36,169 nt of DNA from an uncultured Bacteroidota bacterium (lineage in GTDB: Bacteria > Bacteroidota > Rhodothermia > Rhodothermales > Salinibacteraceae). The translations under genes and the position numbers were made by a program. This document shows, one piece after another, positions 1 through 9,126 of the stretch. Numbering within the stretch: position 1 is the first letter of the stretch; the number at the start of each line of letters is the position of its first letter. The DNA is taken from the NCBI GenBank assembly GCA_913055845.1, contig CAJXKO010000021.1:1-36169 (forward strand). The letters run 5' to 3'. The notes under the pieces were generated by a model. The model did no database searches, was not told where the DNA came from, and saw nothing but the letters and a program-made list of their open reading frames with translations.

Positions 1-77
1 GTCTTCCCGTGGTCCACGTGTCCAATCGTCCCTACGTTTACATGCGGCTTCTTGCGGTCAAACTGCTCTTTGGCCAT
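1..77 (-). CDS. tuf: Elongation factor Tu, N-terminal fragment (runs off left edge)
   Basis: Only the first 25 codons are in the window. The reading on the minus strand begins MAKEQFDRKKPHVNVGTIGH and continues into VDHGKT, which is the EF-Tu start followed by the G1 (P-loop) GHVDHGKT motif. EF-Tu is the GTPase that carries aminoacyl-tRNA to the ribosomal A site in the cytoplasm. The ATG is preceded by AGAGGA on the minus strand, one of the few clear Shine-Dalgarno-like sequences in this window. It lies 74 bases downstream of fusA in the same direction, so it is the last visible gene of the str operon. The rest of the gene lies outside the window. Confidence 0.95.
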   Translation of the reverse strand, partial: MAKEQFDRKKPHVNVGTIGHVDHGK

Positions 78-151
78 GGTCCTCTATCTGGTCGTTGAAT
101 GTAAGTGGTTCAAGTGTCGGAAGGGGAGTGGGGCCGCCCGACTTGTAAACG

Positions 152-2260
152 TCATGCGGCTGCGCCCACGACATCCTCATCGATGATCTCGGACGCGATC
201 TCCTCAGGAACGGGCTCGTAGCTGCTAAACTGCATGGTGTAGATGGCCCGGCCCTGCGAGAGCGATCGGAGGTCCGTGGAATACCCGAACATCTCGGACA
301 GCGGGACGTCGGCGTTGATGACCTGCGCGTCGTTGCGCTGGCCCATCTGACCGATGCGCCCACGCCGGCCATTCAGGTCGCCAATAATGTCGCCCATGTA
401 CTCGTCAGGGGTTACGACCTCCACCTCCATCACCGGCTCCATGAGCACGGGGCTGGCCTTGCGGGCAGCTTCGCGGAATCCTAGTCGGCCCGCAATCTCA
501 AAGGCGTTCTGGTCGGAGTCTACCTCGTGGTGGTCCCCGTCGTACAGACGAATGGATACGCCCTCAAGCGGGTAGCCGGCGAGCGGGCCGTCCTCCATCG
601 CGCTCTCAATGCCGCGCTTCACCGAGGGGATAAACTCCTTCGGGATAACGCCTCCCGTGATTTCGTTCTCGAATTCGAGGCCGGTCCCTTCTTCATTCGG
701 GCCTACCTCCATGTATACCTCGGCAAACTGACCGCGCCCACCAGTTTGCTTTTTCAGTACATAGTGCTCGTCGACAAGCTCCGTAATCGCCTCGCGGTAC
801 GCGACCTGTGGCCGCCCCACGTTGGCCTCCACCTTGAACTCACGCTTCAGCCGATCGACAATAATTTCGAGGTGGAGTTCTCCCATCCCGGCAATGATCG
901 TCTGGCCGGTTTCCTCGTCAGTATGGACGTCGAACGTCGGATCCTCCTCAGCCAGCTTCGTGAGTCCGTTGGTCAGCTTGTCCCGGTCGGCCTTCGTCTT
1001 CGGCTCGATGGCGATGCGGATGACCGGCTCCGGAAAGTCCATCGACTCGAGCACGACCGGATGGTCTGGATCGCAGATCGTGTCTCCAGTCTTGAGGTTC
1101 TTCGGCCCCACCACCGCGGCAATGTCGCCGGCGCGGAGCATGTCTACGTCTTCTCGGCTGTTGGCGTGCATGAACATCATGCGACCGATACGCTCGTCCT
1201 CGTCCCGCGTGGGACTGTAGACCCGCGAGCCCGATTCGAGCGTGCCGCTGTAGACGCGGATGAACGTCAGTTTTCCGACGTACGGATCGGTGGTGATTTT
1301 GAACGCAACCGCGCTGAACGGCTCATCTTCTTTCGGAGGGCGAACGACCTCCTCCTCTTCGTCCTGCGGGTGATGTCCCCGAATGGGGGGGACATCGTTC
1401 GGGCTGGGCAGATATTTGTTCACCCCGTCGAGGACACGCTGCACACCCTTGTTCTTGAGGGCAGAACCGCAGAACATCGGTGTGATGTCCCGATTGAGCG
1501 TCGCCTGCCGGATCACGGACTCGACTTCGCTCGGTTCAATCGACTCCTCGTCCTCGAGGTACTTCATTAGGAGCTCGTCGTCGTACTCGGCAATGCTCTC
1601 CAGGAGGTTAATGCGCCAGTGCTTGGCCTTCGGTTTCAGGTCCTCCGGAATCTCAACCACGTCCCACTTCATGCCCTGGGACTCTTCGTCGTAGATGATG
1701 GCCTCGCCCCGAATCAGGTCGATAACCCCCCGAAACATGTCTCCGGCCCCGATGGGATACTGTACCGGAATCGGATTTGCGTTGAGGCGATCCCTCATCA
1801 TCTCCAGAACGTTCTCGAAGTCCGCCCCGGTCCGGTCCATCTTGTTGACGAAGCCGATCCGCGGGACGTCGTACTTCTCTGCCTGGCGCCACACCGTCTC
1901 GGACTGCGGCTCTACGCCGCCGACCGCACAGAACAGCGCGATCGCCCCGTCGAGCACGCGGAGGGAACGCTCCACCTCGACCGTAAAGTCGACGTGGCCC
2001 GGTGTATCGATAATATTGACCCGATGGTCGTCCCAATAGCAGGTGGTTGCGGCCGAGGTGATGGTAATGCCGCGCTCTTTCTCCTGCTCCATGAAGTCCA
2101 TGGTAGCGGCCCCTTCGTGGACCTCACCCATGCGGTGCAGACGCCCGGTGTAGAACAGGATCCGCTCCGTAAGGGTGGTCTTTCCGGCATCAATGTGGGC
2201 CATGATGCCGATATTTCGGGTCCGCTCAAGCGGAAAGCTTTCGTTTTTCTTAGTGGCCAT
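152..2260 (-). CDS. fusA: Elongation factor G
   Basis: Full-length 702-residue translocation GTPase. Visible motifs are G1 AHIDAGKTT near residue 20, the switch [12 protein letters not shown]3 DTPGHVDF and G4 NKMDR, followed by the usual EF-G domains II-V. The length matches ordinary bacterial EF-G (about 690-705). EF-G moves tRNAs and mRNA through the ribosome and helps RRF split ribosomes. It lies between rpsG and tuf, the standard str-operon order. The acidic C-terminus ending in EDVVGAAA and the acidic domain surfaces fit a halophile. No Shine-Dalgarno sequence is visible before the ATG. The long plus-strand readings across this gene are antisense shadows. Confidence 0.97.
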   Translation of the reverse strand: MATKKNESFPLERTRNIGIMAHIDAGKTTLTERILFYTGRLHRMGEVHEGAATMDFMEQEKERGITITSAATTCYWDDHRVNIIDTPGHVDFTVEVERSLRVLDGAIALFCAVGGVEPQSETVWRQAEKYDVPRIGFVNKMDRTGADFENVLEMMRDRLNANPIPVQYPIGAGDMFRGVIDLIRGEAIIYDEESQGMKWDVVEIPEDLKPKAKHWRINLLESIAEYDDELLMKYLEDEESIEPSEVESVIRQATLNRDITPMFCGSALKNKGVQRVLDGVNKYLPSPNDVPPIRGHHPQDEEEEVVRPPKEDEPFSAVAFKITTDPYVGKLTFIRVYSGTLESGSRVYSPTRDEDERIGRMMFMHANSREDVDMLRAGDIAAVVGPKNLKTGDTICDPDHPVVLESMDFPEPVIRIAIEPKTKADRDKLTNGLTKLAEEDPTFDVHTDEETGQTIIAGMGELHLEIIVDRLKREFKVEANVGRPQVAYREAITELVDEHYVLKKQTGGRGQFAEVYMEVGPNEEGTGLEFENEITGGVIPKEFIPSVKRGIESAMEDGPLAGYPLEGVSIRLYDGDHHEVDSDQNAFEIAGRLGFREAARKASPVLMEPVMEVEVVTPDEYMGDIIGDLNGRRGRIGQMGQRNDAQVINADVPLSEMFGYSTDLRSLSQGRAIYTMQFSSYEPVPEEIASEIIDEDVVGAAA

Positions 2261-2340
2261 GGGTACGTGCTCAAATTGGATGCTCGAACGCTCAGTACTG
2301 GGCCGGACCCGCGCCCGACCCTCCAGGGTCAGCCCGAGGG

Positions 2341-2811
2341 CTAGAACTGGAAGTGAGCGAAGGCCTTGTTGGACTCGGCCATGCGATGGGTGTCGTCTTT
2401 CTTCTTTACAGCCCCACCTTCACCACGAGCCGCATTGACCAGCTCGCTCGCGAGGCGGTTCACCATACTCTTCTCTTTCCGGGCCCGGGCATACTGGATA
2501 ATCCAGCGAAACGCGAGCGTGATACGCCGCTCTGGCCGAACTTCCGTGGGTACCTGGTAAGTCGCCCCGCCAACACGGCGGCTTCGCACCTCCACGAGGG
2601 GAGCCGCATTGTTGACAGCCTTCTTAAAGACTTCCAGGCCGTCCTCCCCGGTTCGCTCCTCGATCACGTCAAACGTGTTGTACACGATGCGCCGGGCCAA
2701 GCTCTTCTTTCCGTCGCGCATGATCGCGTTTACAAACCGGGAGACCATATCGTCCCGGTAAATAGGATCCGGCTGGGTCGTGCGCTGCTCAGGCGCCTCG
2801 TCTCGTGCCAT
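2341..2811 (-). CDS. rpsG: 30S ribosomal protein S7
   Basis: 156 residues, the normal S7 length. The reading [20 protein letters not shown] matches the S7 N-terminal signature, and [17 protein letters not shown] plus the [11 protein letters not shown]-terminal segment are characteristic. S7 is a primary 16S rRNA-binding protein that nucleates assembly of the 30S head and touches the E-site tRNA. It sits between rpsL and fusA (80 bases to fusA, 87 bases from rpsL), as in most bacterial str operons. In many bacteria S7 autoregulates this operon; nothing in the sequence here lets me confirm that. No Shine-Dalgarno sequence is evident. Confidence 0.97.
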   Translation of the reverse strand: MARDEAPEQRTTQPDPIYRDDMVSRFVNAIMRDGKKSLARRIVYNTFDVIEERTGEDGLEVFKKAVNNAAPLVEVRSRRVGGATYQVPTEVRPERRITLAFRWIIQYARARKEKSMVNRLASELVNAARGEGGAVKKKDDTHRMAESNKAFAHFQF

Positions 2812-2898
2812 AGGTAGGAAGCTCGCTGTCGTCAGAAAATCGTAGGTGGCGACGCAGGGTGCACGGCGGACCGTTCCCGCCGGCGGATTGTCCGTGCT

Positions 2899-3273
2899 CT
2901 AGTCTCGGGGCTTCTTCGTGCCGTACTTCGAACGGCCCTGGCGTCGATCCTCGACGCCTGCGGTATCAAGGGCCCCGCGCACGATGTGGTATTTCACACC
3001 CGGGAGGTCCTTCACACGCCCACCCCGCACGAGCACGATAGAGTGCTCCTGAAGGTTGTGCCCCTCACCGGGAATGTAGGCTGTCACTTCGTTGCCGTTC
3101 GTGAGCCGGACACGGGCGACCTTTCGAAGGGCTGAGTTCGGCTTCTTTGGCGTCGTGGTGTACACTCGGGTACACACACCGCGGCGCTGTGGACTGCCCT
3201 CAAGCGCCGGGGCATCGCTTTTCTCTTCCTCGGACTTCCGTCCTTTCCGAATCAACTGTTGGGTCGTGGGCAC
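2899..3273 (-). CDS. rpsL: 30S ribosomal protein S12 (GTG start)
   Basis: The S12 family start is [12 protein letters not shown]. Here the matching residues follow a GTG codon at 3273, giving 124 residues, exactly the usual S12 length. The open frame continues upstream to 3354 with an ATG, but those extra 27 residues do not resemble S12. S12 lies at the decoding centre and monitors codon-anticodon pairing. The segments [17 protein letters not shown] and [14 protein letters not shown] retain the two lysines (K43 and K88 in E. coli numbering) whose substitution gives streptomycin resistance, so the sequence is of the sensitive type. It is the first gene of the str operon; no Shine-Dalgarno precedes the GTG. 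Confidence 0.93.
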   Translation of the reverse strand: MPTTQQLIRKGRKSEEEKSDAPALEGSPQRRGVCTRVYTTTPKKPNSALRKVARVRLTNGNEVTAYIPGEGHNLQEHSIVLVRGGRVKDLPGVKYHIVRGALDTAGVEDRRQGRSKYGTKKPRD

Positions 3274-3595
3274 GTCGGGATCGGTCGTTTTTTCGGGTCG
3301 GTGGCGGGCCGCCGGAGCACCGGGGCCGAGCGGAGGGCAATCCTCCGCGTGCACAATCGTTTTCTACCATTCCTCTTGGATCGAGGGTCCCAAGCACGGC
3401 GCAAAAAGTAGGTGAATCAGACTTCTCAGCTTAGGAATGCGGCGGCTTGGAGACCGCGTTAACCTCTTTGGTATGTTGCTCTGTATCGGTTGACCAATTT
3501 CTTTCGGTCCCAGAGAGCAAAGAAAAGGGCGAGCGAGGCTCGCCTGCACCGGATGCACGGTCTGCCGGGCGGTCATTTATCTTTGCAGATGGGGC
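3274..3595. other. Intergenic gap upstream of rpsL / downstream of ftsH
   Basis: This 322-base gap must hold the str-operon promoter (minus strand) and the end of the ftsH transcript. A convincing ftsH terminator lies at 3517-3544. A small hairpin, GCGG/CCGC around an 8-base loop, lies at 3442-3457. On the minus strand a weak TTGGTC with an 18-base spacer to TACCAA falls around 3467-3496, but it is too poor to call as a promoter. I see no RNA gene here. Confidence 0.6.
3517..3544 (-). terminator. Rho-independent terminator of ftsH
   Basis: On the minus strand, 52 bases after the ftsH stop codon, GGCGAG pairs with CTCGCC across a 5-base CCTCG loop (3528-3544). The stem is followed by CTTTTCTTTGC, a T-rich tail. 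It separates ftsH transcription from the str operon 250 bases further on. Confidence 0.65.
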
Positions 3596-5707
3596 CTACG
3601 GGGCAGTCTTTGCTGTGGTTTCCGAGGTGCCGTCTGTTGCCGCAGATTCAGAGGAACTTCCATCTCCTGACTCCGTCGCGCGCTCACCGGTCGTCCCTGC
3701 GTCCGGCGAAGCAGCCAACCGCGCCCCCGAAAGGCTCGCATATTTGCTGTGCGGAGGCTCCCCCATCAGGTCTACCAGGGCGTCTGCCCCGAGCACTTCT
3801 TCGTCCAAGAGCGCCTCCGCCACCTGGTTTAGCAGGGTCCGTTTTTCTCGGAGGAGTTTCGTCGCCCGAGAGCGTGCCTCCTCTACAAGCGACTGGACCT
3901 CGTCATCGATCGCCTCGGCCGTGGCGTCGGAGTAGGGATTCCGCAGGCGGGTGACCCCGTCGCCTTGCCCAGACTGGTTGTAACTGAGAGCACCGAGGCG
4001 GTCGCTCATCCCGTAGTCCACGACCATGGCGTACGCCATTTGGGTAATGCGCTCGAGATCGTCGCGCGCCCCCGTCGTGACCCGTCCAAAGACGACCTCT
4101 TCGGCAGCCCGTCCCCCAAGGGCCATCGTCATCCGGTCCATGAGCGCCTCCTTGGCGTGAAGGTCCCGCTCCTCTGGGAGGTGCTGGGCGTGGCCGAGGG
4201 CCGAGGTGCCTCGGGGCACGATGGAGATTTTCACGACCGGGTCGGTGTGCTCGAGGAACCACCCCACGACGGCATGGCCGGCTTCGTGGTAGGCAATGAT
4301 TTTTCGCTCTTCGGGTGAGATAAGCTTGTTGCTTTTTTTCAGCCCGGCAATTACCCGGTCGATGGCCTGTTCAAAGTCATCCATCTGAATCGCCGCCTTC
4401 CCCTCCCGAGCGGCGAGTAAAGCCGCCTCATTGCAGACATTCGCGATCTCGGCCCCCGCAAATCCAGGTGTCCGTTGAGCCAAGGACTGAAGGTTCACGT
4501 CCTCGTCCAGCCGGAGATTCTGCGCGTGGACGCGAAAGATCTCGGCCCGGTCGAGGCGATCGGGCTTGTGGACGGCAATTTGGCGGTCGAATCGCCCGGG
4601 ACGAAGCAGGGCTGAATCAAGCACGTCGGGGCGGTTGGTGGCCCCCATGATGATCACGCCCTCGTCGGAGTCGAACCCATCCATCTCGACGAGTAGCTGG
4701 TTGAGGGTATTGTCACGCTCATTACTGCCACTCCCGGCGTGACCGCGGCCTCGTGTGCGGCCAATGGCATCCATCTCGTCAATAAAGATGATACAGGGCG
4801 CTTTTTCCTTCGCCGTCTCGAACAGGTCTCGCACACGGCTTGCCCCCACTCCTACAAACATCTCCATGAAGTCGGATCCGGAGATCGAGAAAAACGGGAC
4901 GCCGGCCTCCCCGGCCACCGCTTTCGCCATTAGGGTCTTCCCAGTGCCGGGCGGCCCCACCAGGAGCACCCCGGTGGGCAATGCTCCCCCAAGTCGGGTA
5001 AACTTCTCCGGATGCCGCAGAAACTCGACCACCTCTGCGACCTCCGCTTTCGCTTCTTCCAGACCCGCGACGTCATCGAACGTCACCCGGCTCCCGTGCG
5101 CCTCTTCAAACAGGGGAGTTGCATCGTCATTGAGGCCTGTTTGCTGTGCCCCAGCCGTCATGCGGCGCATGAAAAAGATCCAGATGCCGACAATCAGGCT
5201 CAGGGGCAGTCCCCAGAGCAAAAGGGTCTGGCCCCAATCGTCCTCCTGAACGGCGGCAAAGGTGACCGGGGAAGTGCCGGAATCCACCGCGGCCTCATTG
5301 TGCCGGCGCAGGACCTCGACTAGGTCGTGGGTGGCAGGCTTCGTCGTGACGAATGCTCGCCGGGACTGATCGGACCCGCTGCCCCCATCGTTGGGCGGGG
5401 AGGCCTGTACCGCCCCGGCCTGAACTGCCTCTGCCGTGTAGGTCCCCTCCACCCGAGTACTGTTCACGACCTCCACCTGCGCAACGTAGCCGGCATCCAC
5501 ATCGTCAAGAAACGTGCTGTACGCGATGGGGGTCGGGGCGCTCCCAGCCTGCCACTTGATCCCAAAGTGGACCAGCAGAGCCACCAGAATGGCCCCGCCA
5601 ATCCAGAGCGCGTATGGAGAGCGCAACACCGACCACAACCGCCCCGCCCCAGAGGACTCTGGCTCCGGGGTGGAGTTGTCCGGCACGTTGGAGTCGGACA
5701 TCGGCAT
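3596..5707 (-). CDS. ftsH: ATP-dependent zinc metalloprotease FtsH
   Basis: Membrane-anchored AAA+ protease of 703 residues that extracts and degrades misassembled membrane proteins and selected regulators. Order of parts: acidic N-terminus, TM1 about 34-50, a periplasmic domain about 51-158, TM2 about 160-180, then the AAA module. The module has Walker A GPPGTGKT (251-258), Walker [12 protein letters not shown] (306-316), pore motif FVG, and the second region of homology including [10 protein letters not shown] and RPGRFDR. The zinc site is HEAGH (474-478), with the third ligand in [12 protein letters not shown] (about 549). A Ser/Thr/Ala-rich tail of about 45 residues follows. It is longer than E. 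coli FtsH (644) because of extra terminal sequence. The start could be the first ATG or the second, two codons later (5701). Its own terminator follows. Confidence 0.95.
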   Translation of the reverse strand: MPMSDSNVPDNSTPEPESSGAGRLWSVLRSPYALWIGGAILVALLVHFGIKWQAGSAPTPIAYSTFLDDVDAGYVAQVEVVNSTRVEGTYTAEAVQAGAVQASPPNDGGSGSDQSRRAFVTTKPATHDLVEVLRRHNEAAVDSGTSPVTFAAVQEDDWGQTLLLWGLPLSLIVGIWIFFMRRMTAGAQQTGLNDDATPLFEEAHGSRVTFDDVAGLEEAKAEVAEVVEFLRHPEKFTRLGGALPTGVLLVGPPGTGKTLMAKAVAGEAGVPFFSISGSDFMEMFVGVGASRVRDLFETAKEKAPCIIFIDEMDAIGRTRGRGHAGSGSNERDNTLNQLLVEMDGFDSDEGVIIMGATNRPDVLDSALLRPGRFDRQIAVHKPDRLDRAEIFRVHAQNLRLDEDVNLQSLAQRTPGFAGAEIANVCNEAALLAAREGKAAIQMDDFEQAIDRVIAGLKKSNKLISPEERKIIAYHEAGHAVVGWFLEHTDPVVKISIVPRGTSALGHAQHLPEERDLHAKEALMDRMTMALGGRAAEEVVFGRVTTGARDDLERITQMAYAMVVDYGMSDRLGALSYNQSGQGDGVTRLRNPYSDATAEAIDDEVQSLVEEARSRATKLLREKRTLLNQVAEALLDEEVLGADALVDLMGEPPHSKYASLSGARLAASPDAGTTGERATESGDGSSSESAATDGTSETTAKTAP

Positions 5708-5886
5708 GAGGAACGAAGCGCTGTGTGGTCGTCAACCGCAGTCAGCGTCGGGCGCCGGGAAGGGCCTTCGCCCGATCATCGGACACTCTTCAAAGAGAAC
5801 GCTCTCTACCGGAGGCGGCGTTGAGGGTTCCCCCCACATCCGGCCGGGCCTTCTGCACTGCAGTGACCTGTTTCGCAGCGAGAATA

Positions 5887-8800
5887 TCACTCGTTACCGC
5901 TCGAATCTGGAGAAGGAGCGGGGGCAGAGTCCCGCGGGACCGTCGTTGAGTCTGCTTTAAGGGTGTCGGCGCGGGTGTGCAACCGATTCCGACGGGCTTT
6001 CTTCTGGGATCGAGCACGATCGGGACGGACGCTATCAGGGGACCGCATCGAGGGACGGGCTGAGGAATCGGATGCGGCGGCAGAATCTTGAGGGGATGGC
6101 CGAGGCGTCGCCACGGAATCGGACGGGATAGACGCTGCTACTGTCGTGTCCGGCGTAGTGTTCGACGGCGCCCTCGATCTCGACGTATCGGCCGCGGCCG
6201 AGTCCACAGCGGCGCGTTGCTGGCGCAGGTACGCGAGTAGGGCTTCTGCTCGCTCCGCCGCGGGAGCATCAGCGTACTTCTCGGTGAGGTGCGCGAACAG
6301 AACTTCGAGGGGGGGTGTTGTCTGTTGTAGGGTGGCTCCTACCCGTGCGGACCTCCCTTGCGTGGTGTCGGGGCGGGGGGTTCGTGCAGAGTCTGCTCGG
6401 ATCGAGTCTGCCGTGGGAGCGGAGCGGGCCATTCGGCGGGAGGCACTCGCCGCGGTGTCGACCGGAGTGGAGCGGGATGGGAACCGTCCGTTCACGGGGG
6501 TCGCCGTGGAGTCCTCCACCTGCGCCGGCTCCGATGCCCTCTCAGCGCGTGATGTGCTATCCAGAGAGGCTTGTTTGACCGGCGGACCGGCAATCGTGTC
6601 GGGCGGTGAGGAAGCCCTTTCCTCCTGGCCGCCGCGGCGGGGCGACGTCCTGCCGGGATCGGGTACGGCCCGCTCCGCGGTGCTGTCGGGAGTGTGGGCG
6701 GATTGCCGAACAGTGTCCGGGGGCGATGCGCCCGTCGTGTCGCCCCCCGCCACGCCGCGTCTTGACTCCGCCCCGCTCCGCGGACCGGAGCCGGCCTGTG
6801 CGAGGGAGTCCACGAATTGCCGAAATCGATTCCGGGTACCGCCGCTGGTGTCGTGCTGGACGGTTCGATGATAAATCACCCCAGCTGCCAGAAGTGCACG
6901 CGGGGCCGCCGCGGTTTCGGGGTACGTCTTGGCTACACGAAGGAACCGGTCGAGGGCAGGGCGGGGGGCTCCCCCCTGCCACGTGTCGTAGGCCCGCGTA
7001 TACACCGAATCGGCCCGGCGCTCCACCCGGTCCGTCTTCGGCGCCGTGGGCGCCACGCCAAGTTGCTGCTTGGCCCGCCGTGCGTAGGGCGTGTTGGGGT
7101 GCTGCTCGACGAGGCGGCGGTACGCGTCCCGGGCGGCGGCAGAGTCTCCCTGAGCCCGATGGGTCTGGGCCAATCCGTAGAGGGCCTTCCGGGCGACGGG
7201 ATGATCGTCCTGCGTGTCCAGAATGCGCCGGAACCAGGTCTCGGCCGAGTCGGGCCGGCCGGCGGCCCGGTACAGAGCATTGGCCAGCTCGTACTGCGCG
7301 ACGACTCGCTTTTTCTTCATCTGGGCCTGGCTGGTCGAATCGCGCGGGACCGCCGACACGTCAACAATCACCTCGCCACCTCCACGTCCGCCCCGCTGAG
7401 GATCCGTGGGAACCGTCTCGTCGTCGGCCGTGGTCGACTCTTCACCGCTTCCCTGAACGGCATTCACCCGGCGCCAGTTGTCTACCAGCGGCCGACTGCC
7501 CCACGTTTGCCGGAATTGCCGACGGCCCTGTTGCACCAGGGTGGGATCGCGGTGAAACAGAAAGCCGGCGTCGGACTGCCGGGTCTCAACGGCGTTCGGC
7601 TGTGGTTGTCCCCCCCGCGCACCGTCAGACGCCTCCCGGGTCGTCCGGCGGAACTGTCGTTGGCGCTCGCGATCGGCCTCCCGTTCCTGTGCGTCCAGGC
7701 GCCGCTGACGAATCTGCTCAATGGTGGACTGAAACTCGGACGGGGGCATTTCCCCAAGGTGGAGCAGCGAATCCATCCGGGCCACGGCCCGTGAACGGTC
7801 GGCAATGTCGCGGAAGCGCTCCGCCTGCGCGACGGCATCCGACGGGGCGTCCGGGAGCAACACCGATTGCTGGCCAGCGCTCGCCTGCCCCGAGCCCCCT
7901 CCGGACGGGAGCGCCGTGGCGGCAGTGTCGAAGTGAGCCGCAGCATTCGTAAAGTCCTCGTAGGTGTCGCGGTAGAGGGTGGCCAAGTCGTAGTGGATCC
8001 GCCCCTCCATCGCCCCCCCCGGAGGGTCCTCGCTGCGCAGCACGCCCGTAAGCACTTGCCTCGCCCGCTCCGGCCGGCCCTGTTCCTGATACAATCGAGC
8101 TCGCACGCGGGCAATTCGTCCACGCATGGCCGCCGTGTTGTCCGCCCGCTCCAAATCCCCCAGCCGGTCGAGAGCCCGGTCGGGCTCGCCCTGTCGGCCC
8201 TGCATATCGAGGGCGCCCAGTCGGGCCGCAAACTCCAGTTGGTATCTCGGATCGTACGACTGAACCTGCCGGTAGGCCGCCTGTGCCCCCTCGGGATTAT
8301 CGAGCGTTTCGCGCACCTGCCCGAGCAAGAAGGCCGCCCGCGACCCTGCGGTTTCCGGCAGGTCCCCCTTCAGCCCGCGTTCCAGGTCCGTCTCCGCCGC
8401 TGCCCACCGTTGCTGCCGCACCGCAAGTTCCCCGCGGACCAGCCACATCCGATCCGTCCAGGTCCCAGAGTCGGTCGTCTGCTCAAGGCCTACTCTCAGG
8501 ACATCCGCCGCCTCCGCGTATCGATCGGCCGCAATGAGCGTCCGCGCCAGCCGAAATCGCGCCTCTCCCTCCCGCTCTCCACCGAGGGCAATCACCTCCC
8601 GAAATTTTTGGGCGGCGCCCACATAGTTCTGCTGATAGTGACGGGATCGACCAATGAGCATCAGCGCGTCGTCCACCCATTTCGAGTTCGGGTGCTTCCG
8701 AAGAAGGTCCGCACTTTTCTGGATGGCCTTCTCGAATTCATTTCCTCTGGAGCCCGTCTGCGGCGCCGGAAAGACAGAAATGTACCGGGCACGATCTACC

Positions 8801-9015
8801 TCCCCCTCGGACTGGGTGACCGACTCTAAGCCCTTCTCAAAAGCGGCCTCCGCGTTGTGGTAGGTGTTGTAGTAGGCCGTGAAGTCGTCGTACTGCCGCC
8901 CGACAAAAGACCCGCGTCCACACCCAAGTACCAGCGCTCCCATGAGCACGACGAGCCCAAGGGCTCCACCCAGTCGAGCGAGAAGCTGTGAGGCCGGGAT
9001 GTTGGAACGATCCAT
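5887..9015 (-). CDS. SprE/PorW-like TPR lipoprotein (probable type IX secretion component)
   Basis: I place the start at the ATG at 9015 (1042 residues) because it gives a signal peptide ending in a lipobox, VLGC, with Cys32 as the lipidated residue; the frame is open 32 codons further upstream. After the Cys, YDDFTAYYNTYHNAE (42-56) resembles the start of SprE/PorW lipoproteins, which in Bacteroidetes link the outer-membrane and motor parts of the type IX secretion system. TPR-like helical repeats fill roughly residues 60-730. A Ser/Thr/Asp/Pro/Arg-rich, probably disordered stretch of about 155 residues follows (coded about 6330-6800), then one more TPR-like helix pair (PLEVLFAHLTEKYADAPAAE) and a second low-complexity tail of about 110 residues. 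The family call rests on remembered motif similarity; a generic TPR lipoprotein is the alternative. Confidence 0.65.
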   Translation of the reverse strand: MDRSNIPASQLLARLGGALGLVVLMGALVLGCGRGSFVGRQYDDFTAYYNTYHNAEAAFEKGLESVTQSEGEVDRARYISVFPAPQTGSRGNEFEKAIQKSADLLRKHPNSKWVDDALMLIGRSRHYQQNYVGAAQKFREVIALGGEREGEARFRLARTLIAADRYAEAADVLRVGLEQTTDSGTWTDRMWLVRGELAVRQQRWAAAETDLERGLKGDLPETAGSRAAFLLGQVRETLDNPEGAQAAYRQVQSYDPRYQLEFAARLGALDMQGRQGEPDRALDRLGDLERADNTAAMRGRIARVRARLYQEQGRPERARQVLTGVLRSEDPPGGAMEGRIHYDLATLYRDTYEDFTNAAAHFDTAATALPSGGGSGQASAGQQSVLLPDAPSDAVAQAERFRDIADRSRAVARMDSLLHLGEMPPSEFQSTIEQIRQRRLDAQEREADRERQRQFRRTTREASDGARGGQPQPNAVETRQSDAGFLFHRDPTLVQQGRRQFRQTWGSRPLVDNWRRVNAVQGSGEESTTADDETVPTDPQRGGRGGGEVIVDVSAVPRDSTSQAQMKKKRVVAQYELANALYRAAGRPDSAETWFRRILDTQDDHPVARKALYGLAQTHRAQGDSAAARDAYRRLVEQHPNTPYARRAKQQLGVAPTAPKTDRVERRADSVYTRAYDTWQGGAPRPALDRFLRVAKTYPETAAAPRALLAAGVIYHRTVQHDTSGGTRNRFRQFVDSLAQAGSGPRSGAESRRGVAGGDTTGASPPDTVRQSAHTPDSTAERAVPDPGRTSPRRGGQEERASSPPDTIAGPPVKQASLDSTSRAERASEPAQVEDSTATPVNGRFPSRSTPVDTAASASRRMARSAPTADSIRADSARTPRPDTTQGRSARVGATLQQTTPPLEVLFAHLTEKYADAPAAERAEALLAYLRQQRAAVDSAAADTSRSRAPSNTTPDTTVAASIPSDSVATPRPSPQDSAAASDSSARPSMRSPDSVRPDRARSQKKARRNRLHTRADTLKADSTTVPRDSAPAPSPDSSGNE

Positions 9016-9053
9016 GTCGACCGCGGGCGGCGACGGAGAGACGGAGGACCTGC

Positions 9054-9091
9054 GCAAAAATACAATGAGGACCTGCCCGGGCGGGATCCTC
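9054..9091 (-). terminator. Rho-independent terminator of pyk
   Basis: Starting 35 bases after the pyk stop on the minus strand, GAGGA pairs with TCCTC and, after one bulged base, CCCGC pairs with GCAGG around a CCGG loop (9067-9091). The stem of about 10 bp is followed by ATTGTATTTTTG. This makes pyk the end of a transcript, separate from the lipoprotein gene downstream. Confidence 0.72.
9055..9062 (-). promoter_or_regulatory. Candidate Bacteroidetes-type -7 element before the TPR lipoprotein
   Basis: The minus strand reads TATTTTTG, an exact match to the Bacteroidetes -7 consensus TAnnTTTG, 40 bases before the lipoprotein ATG at 9015. No TTG -33 element sits at the expected distance, because the upstream bases are the pyk terminator stem. 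The same T-run may simply be the terminator tail. Confidence 0.3.
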
Positions 9092-9126
9092 TCCTCAACG
9101 TCGTGCCGCACGTTTGCGGGACCCAG

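Noticed and set aside
527-1570. 347-residue open frame on the plus strand opposite fusA
   Set aside because: It is antisense to the conserved EF-G gene; long antisense frames are common in GC-rich coding DNA and the translation has no domain features.
3421-3500. tRNA-like text with a CTCCAAG or CTTGGAG loop near a GCGG/CCGC stem
   Set aside because: The stem has four pairs with an eight-base loop rather than five and seven, and no T-arm or acceptor stem could be found on either strand.
5772-5807. CCGATCATCGG palindrome and AGAGA/TCTCT hairpin upstream of ftsH
   Set aside because: Short, and no promoter hexamers could be placed around them; too weak to call an operator.
6606-7952. 448-residue open frame on the plus strand opposite the TPR lipoprotein gene
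   Set aside because: Arg/Pro/Gly-rich, no domain text, fully overlapped by the better-supported lipoprotein reading.
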